A DNA stretch of 64,000 nt from Symsagittifera roscoffensis. Lineage: Eukaryota > Xenacoelomorpha > Acoela > Convolutidae. The stretch spans positions 29,748,141 through 29,812,140 of the forward strand of contig NC_087071.1 of the NCBI RefSeq assembly GCF_963678635.1, given 5' to 3'. Under the pieces are notes generated by a model. The model was not told the DNA's origin. It saw only the letters and a program-made list of their open reading frames with translations, and made no database searches. The translations under genes were made by a program, and so were the position numbers. Of this stretch, positions 35,441 to 45,400 are shown in pieces; position 1 is the first letter of the stretch; each line of letters opens with the position of its first letter.

Positions 35441-35929
35441 AGTTGAGTCATATTTTAACTTACCAAATGAATATTCAAGTAGAATAATACTAACAAATAG
35501 CGATTTTATACTCACAAATAGAAAATGTGCGATAGCGATCACAGCAGACATGAGTTTTAAGACAGCGTTAGCAGCAGATTTTAGGAGGGAATAAAAAAAC
35601 ATAGAATTCCTTAGGAAGCAAAGACTAGGAATAGGGGCGTAGCAGCCTTGCCTCCGGCAGCGTCGGAGATACCGGGAAAGTACTTATGCTTCTTGGTGAC
35701 GAGGGCGACGGAGAAGCGGCACGTGGACCCGGAAAACCTAGTCTTGTCCTTGACGAGATTGGGAGACTTCCTCGTGGAAAGGGAAGTGAAGGAGCTTTCG
35801 CTTCCAGATTACGATCCGAACAGAGGACGGCTGCATCCACGAAAACTATACGCGCTAAAACACGTAATCTTCTCTGATACTAATATACAAGTATACTTGC
35901 ATAAGAAATATTACTTAAGTATAGGCTGA
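35441..35929 (+). pseudogene. Macro-domain segment (TARG1/ALC1-like), split by frameshift and stop
   Basis: The first part ends the 34494-35594 frame: RIILTNSDFIL, CAIAITADMSFKTALAADF, RRE. After a shift near 35592, a TAG at 35612 and then EAKTRNRGVAALPPAAS, the second part (35636-35929) reads PGKYLCFLVTRATEKRHVDP, ENLVLSLTRLGDFLVEREV, KELSLPDYDPNRG, LYALKHVIFSDTNIQVYLH. Order and spacing match a TARG1-type macro domain: nucleotide-binding SAD/ITAD helix, GxVAxLP, YLxFLVT strand, ENLxxSL helix, LSLP strand, final VIF..TxIQVY strand. Macro domains bind ADP-ribose and the TARG1 group removes it from proteins. The TARG1-type GCG loop reads DPNRG here, so binding or catalysis may differ. Call made by eye from motif order. 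Confidence 0.7.
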
Positions 35930-36307
35930 GTTTAGGTGTTATACAGGGGGGCGTCATACTAAATGTGTGTTGTGTGTGATATGTGTGTTATATGATGTGA
36001 TGTGTTATGTTATTAAGACCCTGGGTAAGAAGGGATTATTAAACATGAATAACCAAATGACGATCTTAGGAATAGATCCAAAATTTGGACTGTCCATTCT
36101 TAGGTAGAATTCCAAATTTTTAGCAACAAATTGTTTTTAATAGGTTTTAGGATCAAAATCATTTTATCTGACTGCTTTAATTACAAAACTAGTGCAAAGT
36201 TGACAAGTGTGAGTTTCGTGACTTCTTTTCTAGATCCTGATTGATCATTTAATCACTCACTTGAGTTCAAATCGTTGAATCAATAATCAAGCCAAACCCG
36301 AAAGAGA
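35930..36307. other. Non-coding spacer between macro segment and SGNH-type ORF
   Basis: No ORF. GT-rich stretch at 35960-36010. The last 80 bp match the equivalent spacer of copy 1 (900-960). Confidence 0.5.
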
Positions 36308-38050
36308 ATGGACAATTTCAACTTGGATGAATTGATGGACCTGGCAGAGGCATATGTAGGACCGATTGTAGATGCGATCTATCGTCGGCTAATGGATCGG
36401 GACTTCGCTCTGTAGGACCCAGAGGTAGTCATGTTGCTGAACGCCTTGATAAACATCTTGGGGCATGACAAACGTGGGGACCACCCCACGGAAGTCCTAT
36501 TGATGGCAGCATACGGAAAAAGAGGAGTGCTAGACCGCCCGAACATGAGAGTGATGAGGTGGAGAAACGGGGCTCTCTCAGGGAGTGACCTGGCGAACGA
36601 GCCTGGATTGGGAAGTTCGAGGACCTACCAACCAGGTGAGATGCCCTTGCCCACCAAGCCTAAGCCTGGACCGAGAAGAATGCATCAGGAAATGAACAGC
36701 GAGGCTGCCTCGTCTATCTCACCACTGAGAGTAGCTGCGCCACCAAAGAGGGCGAGAGTAGAAGAGGAGGTTCAAACAAAAGAAACCATGCAAGATCTAG
36801 ATGGGAAGAAAGACGAGCTGGACGACTAGTGGCCAACAGGAATGCGCCAGGATCCGGGATGACTGCAACCTATGGAACAATCAACGACATGGGTAGATTA
36901 CAACTCTCCCAAGACGCGATGAACAAAGAGAGAGTTAGCGATGCAACGTTACAAATGAGGAGGTCTAAGATCCCAGACAGGAAAATCCGAGGGATGCCGG
37001 CGAAGAAAGTGTCCCGAGTGATTGATGTACAGAAGAACAATCAGTTGAAGTATAACTTCACAGGAGTTCCGGATACGGATCCGAGAGCCTGCTTCAATCG
37101 AGCGACCTGGAACCCAGCAGTAAACCTCCAGCAGCCGCCACTTGGGACATCACATCTGATACTGGGGGACAGCTTGGTCAGAGTGCTCCAAAACTTGAGA
37201 ACTTCCTGGATCACCACGGTGATGGCGTTTGGAGGCGCGACGATAGCCCAGTTATTTCGGATGGTGAAGTTGATGAACCCAGGGAGAATCCCTAACGTAA
37301 TGATCCTAGTAGGGACAAATAACATCTCGAGAAGCTCAGATGAGGAAGAGGCACTATGGGAATCGATGATGGTGTGCCTATTTACTACTCTCTGGCACAA
37401 GTTCAACTGCGCAGTACTGACCGTCTGCAATGTACCAATGAGCACGAAGATGTTGACAGCAGCAGGAAGAAGAACAATAGACAGGAGGCGCCAACGAGAG
37501 AACAATTGCAGAAATTGGATAGTCTAAAACATTTAGATCTTTTTGAGACAATGTGTAAAATCTTGATCATTCCGATGGAAGTGAAAAAGATATGGGCCAG
37601 GAGACGTCTGATGCCATGGTTTAGAGCCAACATGACTGCATGATTATACGAATATGCCAAGAAGAATATGTTGAAGCACGGCAGAGTGTACAGTACGTAT
37701 CAGCTGGACATTGGAGCAGGAGTTTTCAGGCGAGCTTTTGTAACTCATCAGAATGCAGTGACCACCGCCGTAAAGAGAATCTCCAGGATGAGTGAACGTG
37801 ATGGAAGGGAGAGAGAAGAGATGTTGAAGGAAGATTTGGAGAGAAATGTGACGTTTTGTCTCCACAGCAGCTTCTGCAGCAACAGAGAATCTAACGTTGA
37901 CCCCTACCTTGTTGTAAACAAAGGGTAGAGGAGCAGAAGTGTTGGAAGACTGCTTCCAACAGCGTCAGGATAGCTACCGATGTGTTGCAGGACACGGCAA
38001 CTGAAAGTGTAGAGTCATTGTTGCAGGAGGAGGAGATGGAGCCTTGACAG
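36308..38050 (+). pseudogene. Accessory ORF with SGNH/GDSL-hydrolase signatures (gypsy copy 2)
   Basis: Starts MDNFNLDELMDLAEAYVGP at 36308; one TAG at 36413, then open to 36829. After a one-base shift, 36829-37527 carries LILGDSLVRVLQ (GDS at 37165-37173, block I serine), AFGGATIAQL (glycine block) and ILVGTNNIS at 37312-37323 (GxN block), then LTVCNVPM. These are the order and spacing of SGNH hydrolases. The expected C-terminal DxxH block is not found: after RRQREN the sequence appears deleted and joins a charged, coiled C-terminal part (ARRRLMPWFRANMTA; QLDIGAGVFRRAFVTHQNA; VKRISRMSERDG). As an esterase or deacetylase-like function it would be novel cargo; the substrate is unknown. Confidence 0.65.
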
Positions 38051-38888
38051 AATGGCCGAAAAACAAGATGCAAAAAGAAACGAAATTAGAACAATTTAGA
38101 AGTTTCAGAATTGCTAAACGACGAAAAAAGAAGAACCAAAGAAGTGACGAAAGAGAAGATGTGAAAACTCAGAATTGTTTTATATGTGTGACAAAAACTC
38201 AAGTGAGAAACTAAGCAACCAACAACTTGTAGTTGAAACTGAAAGAAAACATTTAGTTGAGTTTTGAACATTAAAAGAATTTGTTGCTTTTATAGATTTG
38301 CATTTTGATTTTAGTTAGTGGCTTTAGGGACACTTACTATTAATTTAGAAAGGCTCAAGTGAAGAGTATATTTAAATATTCTAGCCTGCATGATTGTTTT
38401 TAATCAACTAGGAAACTGATCACTTTGTGGTGACATGAAAGGCTTGGGTAATCTCTTGAAGAGGGAGATTGTTTCATTGTTCTTTCTAGCCACAGAGTTC
38501 CTTAATTTTATTATTCAGGACCAATAACAACTAAACTTTCTGAAAGGAAGAAGCATAGTAGGATAATTTTAGCTTGTTGGTTGGCAGGACTGTCATGCAA
38601 ACTAACACCTTTTAAAACCTAGGAGAAAAAGTTTTAAATCAGGGCATTGACATTGGAAATCAGAAAAATTGTTTTACCTTAAGTCGTATCCTCGAAAGTG
38701 CAGATTAATGAGAGAATTTGTAAGGCTATAGTGATGTAGTATGATGCCATTTATATTATGTGGTGAGTCAATATGACGTGGATAAAAATGACTTATTGCA
38801 TTTTGTACATTCTGTTCGATGGCACTGTACCATTTTTACGAAGACTACGAGATTCAATGGGGACATTGACCAGGCTGTCCGGGCAGTA
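38051..38888 (+). other. 3' untranslated internal region of gypsy copy 2
   Basis: No gene. Ends in GGGCAGTA directly before the LTR-like start TGTGACC at 38889. There is no obvious purine-rich primer site at the junction. Confidence 0.5.
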
Positions 38889-39049
38889 TGTGACCTCCGA
38901 CCAGAATTGACAAAAAGACAGTTACGGAAGGCTAGCAGCTAACACTCCGAATTGGCAGTTTGAGAGGATTAACAGTGTTATTTAGACGATTAGACAAATC
39001 ATGAAGGCTAAAGGATTCGGAAATTCTTAAATTTTAAAAATTCGAATTG

Positions 39050-39057
39050 TGACGTCA
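39050..39057. promoter_or_regulatory. TGACGTCA palindrome in 3' LTR-like copy
   Basis: Same octamer and position as in the two 5' blocks. Confidence 0.5.
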
Positions 39058-39198
39058 CACTTCTGAGAAACGTCAGAAACGGCCATTTTGGAAGACATCC
39101 AAAATAAAAACAGAACAACGACAGAAGTTGCGAGAACAACTACGATAATTGAGAGAAAGACGAAAATACGACAGAGTGTTAGCAGAGACCGCTCCGAG

Positions 39199-39230
39199 TT
39201 GCAACAATTGTGTCGCTACAATCGTTGCAA
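39199..39230. other. Hairpin in 3' LTR-like copy, one mismatch
   Basis: The left arm reads TTGCAACAATTGT, so one base pair of the 13-bp stem is lost. Confidence 0.8.
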
Positions 39231-39643
39231 GGCCATTCACGCTAACGGTGAAGGGTAGAAACCAGCCTTCCGGAGAGGAAATACGGATGTAATTTCCCCG
39301 GATTCAGGAATACGGAGGGGTCTCGGGACTTGAACTTAAACCATTTTATACAAATTTTTTAGCTTCCTGGTTATGTCCTGAATTGAATTTAATTAACATC
39401 TGGATTCAGTTTCTGACGATGAGAAGCTAGGAGTTAAGGGAAAGGGTTGATCTATCTTCGATGGAGATGATTATTTTATCTACTGAACAAAAACAATAGT
39501 AATATAACAAATAGTAGGAGCCGTGTTTTTAGGAATGACCTCGTGGTCTGGGGATACTGAGACCCAGCCATGAGCTCACTAATTTTGCATGTAAGTAAGT
39601 TAAGTTGAGCGTTCTGGTCGAAGCCGGAGAACAGTAACGTTTT

Positions 39644-39757
<114 letters not shown>

Positions 39758-39813
39758 CTTAAATTAGTTATGGAATGACATCTATAATTCGTAACAAGTC
39801 ATAACAAATTAAA

Positions 39814-42065
39814 CTATATGTCATGAAGTCTGCGCAGCAGGCGATAAGGAAATATTTTCATTTGCCTCTCCATCTTACAGCGAGCAATAGATGGATCACG
39901 ACAGCGCAGGTTGTTTGCTGAGTAGGTAGAACGTGTCGGAACTAAATCAAACAACAGATGATCAGAACCTGTTTGGAGGATTGCATCGCAGAGTTTTTGG
40001 TCAGCTCTTCTAATAGTTGCAGATATTGGTTCATAAGTATCATTAACGCCGAGCCTTATTGCACGTCTTTGAAACAAATTTATCTTCTCTAGATCTTTAA
40101 CATTTTAACCACCCCAAACAATAATGCCATAGTAAAGCTTTGGGATAATAAAAGCACGATACAAAATAGCAAGTTCGTCCTTCGAATAACCGATTTTACC
40201 AAGGCGCCAGATTGAAAAAAAGTATAGAATTCGATTGTTTAACATCTTTGTCAATATGCTTAGAAAAACCAAATTTGGAGTCAATCGTAAACCCCAGCAC
40301 TTTGAGGTCATCAACAACCTCAATGCCCTCAACCATATGTATGGCATTACTGCCACTATGGTTGAAAATGATACGCATTTCCTTGGACGATTTTTGAACA
40401 TTGAGAAACAAGTTTCTTGCGTCAAATTGGTGACAGAGCGAACTAATAACTTACCGAGCCTTGTCAGCGCTATTGCAGCCAGCTAAGAGAGGATTAATAT
40501 CGTCAGCATAAGTTCATAACGTGGTGGAAATATCTGAAACATCAATAGCACGGGTAGAGCAATTGTAAAGAGGTGGACCAAGGACAGTGCCCTGAGGGAC
40601 TCCCTGATTAGTATACAAAACAGTTGAATCCAAGCCATTGAGAGATGTATAATGGGCTCTATTTTGCAAGAAATTAATGATTACGTTGACAACCGCAGGA
40701 TCGACTACTGGGACAATATTCATTACTCCTTCTATAACACTCTTGTGGGAAGTAGTATCAAAAACTTTTGACATATCTAGAGAAAAGAAGCGAACATAAT
40801 CATAGTTTTCACGGAAATACCGGAGATGATGTTGCAGCCTAATGAGCATACAGGAAGTAGAAGAATGCTTACGAAAACCATACTGGTTACGTGTAAGCCA
40901 TCTGTTATAGGGGCCTTGCAGATAGTTCTGGTAAATTAACCTTTCAAAGACTCTGGACATAACAGAAGTAACAGAGACAGGCCTCAAATCCTTTGGCTGC
41001 TTTGGAGACGAAACTTTTGGCAAGGGAGATGTTTTTGCAAGCTTCCAAAACTCCGGGAAAATACCTTGTTCCAAGCACAAGTTGAACATATGACAAACGG
41101 TTTCGGCCAAATTGTGAGCATTGTCCTTAAAGATCCAAAACGGCAGAGCGTCTGGGCCAGTAGCGGTACGCCTAATGCGTTTCCTGGCATTAAATATTTG
41201 CAAGAGCGAGAACTGCGGACCGTCATTTGTAGTCTCCAAATAAGTAGGCTTGAATGGGCCTCCAGAAGCATTGGAGATGCCATTATAGTACTGGTTAAGC
41301 TGCTCAGCCGAAAAAGCACAGGTGCGATCTGGGGCTATTGTATTCTTATTCAATAAAGTATTCACACGCTGCCACCAGTTTCGACCACTGGCATCAGAAA
41401 AGGCACGTTTAGTTATTAACATACGAACTTGAAGGCCGACAGCATTCGCTTCCCTGAGTTTACCTCGACGTGTATGTCGATGCTTCTTCCTTAAAAGATA
41501 TTTGATAACCGGAGTCATGAAAGGTGGATCCTTTGAGCTAAGAACAACACGTTTCAATGGACAGGTGACCTTATACAGATTCAGAAGCTCGTTAGAAAGT
41601 TCCCCTAACAACACATTTGGATCGTTGTAGTTAAGAAAATAACTTAAATCATGGGTATCCAGCAAATAGTTCAAATTTTTTTTTTTTTTATTTTCTTTTT
41701 TTTTTCTTCTTTTTACGATAATCAGAAGGTCAAAAGTAGTTCAAATGATTTTTGTTGGCAAATCTATGGTCACGAAAAAAAAACAACCTTCTTTTCAGAT
41801 TGTTCAACACCATGATAAGCAACCAAACACATATGGTCAGTTCTCAGAGTAGACGTAAATCGTTCAATACCATTGAAATAAATTTCATCCGAACACAATA
41901 TTTTGTCAAGTTTATTATTCCCGCGTGTGGGTTCCGTACAAACATCGTAAAGACCACAATCTAATACGAGGTCATCAGTATCCGAGTTATTGAAATCCCC
42001 ACAGAGTACAATAATTGACGATGGGTTCTGGTCCCTGAAGACATTGATGTCTAAAACAAGAGTAT
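39814..42065 (-). pseudogene. LINE ORF2: endonuclease remnant, reverse transcriptase, C-terminal domain
   Basis: Endonuclease remnant at 42065-41770: IIVLCGDFNNSD, PTRGNNKLDKIL, TLRTDHMCLVAYHG. An A-rich interruption follows at 41720-41675 (minus strand). RT at 41674-40514: PLPKVSSPKQPKDLRPVSVT, FERLIYQNY, QYGFRKHSSTSCML, FFSLDMSKVFDT (motif A), NQGVPQGTVLGPPLY (motif B). Then a TGA at about 40513 immediately before TYADDINPLL (motif C), another stop, and NLFLNVQKSSKEMRIIF and LKVLGFTIDSKFGF. The C-terminus is LYRAFIIPKLYYGIIVWGG, stop, then FQRRAIRLG (to 39814). The C-terminal block and YADD are typical of jockey/CR1-group LINEs. Confidence 0.85.
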
Positions 42066-42212
42066 TCGACCCGATGTGAGAAAGACCACCAAAAGAACTG
42101 GCTTTGGTAGAGACGGGGAAAAGCATGTAGAGCTCTGTTTAAACGCTGGCCAGTCGTTTTATAGCTTAGCTCTATTTTCCGTCGATATGTACTTCCGGTC
42201 GAATGTTACATA
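42066..42212 (+). repeat. 3' LTR-like copy of gypsy copy 2, second part, truncated
   Basis: Resumes the repeat at TCGACCCGATGTGAGAAAGACC and matches 22109-22257 to GTTACATA. It then breaks off; the rest of the LTR is absent and unrelated sequence leads to COG5. Confidence 0.85.
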
Positions 42213-42442
42213 CTTTTGCATATCTAGAAAACTCCTAGGATTTTGACTAGAATATGTGATGAAGGAACTCCTGGCTGTAGCCTCGGTTACTATAATCTTT
42301 TTGACCTTCTGGTTACCGTAAAAAAGATAGAAAAAAAATTGTGTTCTGTTTAAAGACCTGCATGAGTATTCCAACTATGGAGTTTTGTCCGCAATATTGT
42401 CTTACGAATGTCTTTTTCAATAAAATGCTAATTTAAGGCAGA
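42213..42442 (+). other. Region upstream of COG5
   Basis: 230 bp between the truncated LTR and the COG5 start codon. An in-frame TAA at 42434-42436 precedes the chosen ATG. AATTTAAGGCAG just before the ATG could be a weak splice acceptor (5'UTR intron or leader), but its pyrimidine tract is poor. No clear TATA element. Confidence 0.4.
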
Positions 42443-45400
42443 ATGAATCATGAAAATCATTCTGATTATCGAGAAGTTCTTTGTTCTGAGGATTTCAACG
42501 TTCAACTAGCAGTTGAGAAGTTTGGCGGAATCGGGCAAGCTGAGTTCATTAGTCGGGATCTTAACGATAGGTTGCTCTCAGTTGATTCAGATATACGCTA
42601 TCATGTTACAGAACACTACGAGGATCTCATTTCGCATTCGACCGGCATTAAAAGAGTTGAAAATGTACTCAACATGATGCAAGGAAAATCACAATCGCTA
42701 TCCTTGTCCATTAATCGGGTGAAGGCGAAGGTTGACGATAGTTATGTGAAAGCGCATAGCAAAGTTGTCCAATTAGAGAACATGCAAAATGTCTGTGACT
42801 CCCTTCGCAAAGTTATTCGGGTTCTGTTCATCGGCAGAAGGCTTCAGCAGCAACTCGACACAGGTAGGCGTCGTACAAGGTTTGATCTTTAGTAATAAAA
42901 AATATTTTTGATGGTCAGACTTTTTTGACGGTCAGAAATTATCATGGTAAGTGAAGTTTCTTCACTAGTCCTTTATTATTTCACCCAGTCAAAAACCATT
43001 GGAATTTCATAAATTAAGAGAAAAGTAAAGTATAACATTAATAAAAGTAAGGAGTAAGAGGGTTGGGAATCAAGTCAATCAGATTGAGAAAACAATAATG
43101 TTGTATATAAAAAATTGTTGACAACACTTAATTCATTATAGACTGATTTGTTATTTTTTTGTGATAGGCGACCGTGACTTAGCTAAAGCAGCTCAAAGTG
43201 TCTGGCAGTTAGACCAACTATTTTCTTCATCGGAAGATTTGCAAAAAATCGAAGTTTGCATTCCTGTTGAAAGATTGCTCAAAGAAGCTGCTCAGAAAAT
43301 CAAAGTGAGACTAGTTGAGTTGTTACACAAAAGTCTCATGGAAGAAAATCACAATACTCTTGGCAGTGTATTGCAGGTAATGAATTTAAATTCGAGAATT
43401 GATATAAATAGGTATAGATAATTTAAACGAAAAATGGAAAAGCCAAGAACCATCTATATCAAATAATGCGCACCTTTCTGCGCACTTTATGCGCACCTTT
43501 CTGATCAGTTGGGTGTAGCAGGCAATTGAAGGTCTTTGTTTTTTTACAGTTTTTTTTACAGTTGTCTTCTATTCGTCGATATGTTGTTGTAGCCCCGTGG
43601 GCTAACTGGACAAAATTGGTTACGAAAGTTTCATCCTTTTGGTGTGGTCTTATATGTGGGAGTGGTGTACCTTTTCAGTAAACTTTTTCTGAAGGATGGT
43701 CGAATATCTGCAGGAATATCGGTTATCTCAATCTATAACTTTACTTCTATTGAATTTTATACTTATATTATTAAAATCTATCTATCTATTATATATTTAA
43801 ATGCGGGCTTCACTATCTCGCCATGTTTAGGCTTTTCCAACATATTATTTTTGCATGTTTAAGCTTCATCGTATATTGCAATAGTTAAGATTTTTTTTTC
43901 GATTTTCCTATTTGATTTTAGTGGTTATTTTACCGAGTTTCAATTAAGCAGCCCAATATCGAATTAGGTGTTGCGAATTTGGCCTCCAATTTTGAATGCC
44001 CGAATCATTTTAGTTAACGAAATAACAAAATAATTTATAAAACTTGAAATTCCCAACCCTGTAGTTGGGTCCTGTCAGAGTACTATCAAGGATCGCGAGT
44101 CTTGCCTCCAAATATGACTGCTCAAATCCTTGTAGTTTTCGAGATATGATATTTTTTGTGATTTTTTCAAAATTTTTTTATTTATTCTGAAAGTCTGAAA
44201 TTCCAAACCTGTAGTTGGGTCCTGTCAGAGTAATCTCAAAGATTGCGAATCTTGACTCCAAATATGACTGCCAATTCTTTGTAGTTTTCGAGATATGACG
44301 TTTTTTGTGATTTTTTTCAAAAGTTTTCAGAAATTTCCAAAAAAAATAATTTACAAAACTTGAATTTCCCAACCCTGTAGTTGGGTGCTGTCAGAGTGCT
44401 CTAAGGAGTTACAAATCTTGCCTCCAAATATGACTGTTCAAATCTTTGTAGTTTTCGAGATATGACTTTTTTTGTGATTTTTTCCAAAAATTTTCAGAAA
44501 ACTTGTTTTAATTTTTTTTGCAAAATCTGAAACTCCCAACCCTGTAGTTGGGTCCTGTCAGAGTAATCTCGAAGATTGCGAATCTTGCCTCCAAATATGA
44601 CTGCTCAATTCTTTGTAGTTTTTGAGATGTGACGTTTTTTGTGATTTTCTTCAAAATTTTCAGAAAGTTTTAATCAATTATTCAAAATTTGAAATTCCCA
44701 ACGCTATAGTTCGGTGTTGTCAGTGTTCTCTAAAGAGTTCCAAACCTTGCCACATGCGACTGCTAAACGCGACCGCTCAAATGCTATTAGTTTACGAGAT
44801 GTGACGTTTTTTCATTTTTCAAAATTTCTCAAAGAACTTATCTACAAAGAAATTCAAAAAATTTGAAACTACTAACTTGATGAAGATACAACCTTATTGT
44901 CGGCTTACACCCAGGCGTCTCAAATCTTGCCTCTTAATGTGAATGCTCAAATCCTTTTAGTTTCTGAGATCAGACGTTTTTTTTTCAATTTTTTTTTCGG
45001 CGAAACAGGTTTAAAAAAATTTTGGATTCCTGACCCTATAGTAGGGTGCTCTCACGGACTCAGTGGTTGCAAGTCTGGCCTCCAGATTTCTCCAGAGGCC
45101 CATTAAGTTTTCGAGATGACGCTTTTAAAATTGGATTTAAAAAGTTCGAAATTACCAACCCTGTAATTGGGTGCAGTCAGAGTACACTAAAAGTTGTTTC
45201 TTGTTTCCAATATATGCGGTTTTTTCATGAGTTGTCGAAAAATTTCGAAGCACCGAAGGTGCGTTAAACGCTAGTAAGAATTAAGTGATCCTACAGGCCA
45301 AACTTCTGATACGAACTGTTCAACTGTTATCGGTTTTAATAAGAAATGGGTTTAAATCACCGTTTCGATCATACATACCGTTAAATAGATTTCTTCAGCT

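Noticed and set aside
43960-45240. CRISPR-like array (regular repeats in COG5 intron 2)
   Set aside because: Units are ~160 bp, diverged and contiguous without unique spacers, in an animal gene; the ends are Helitron-like.
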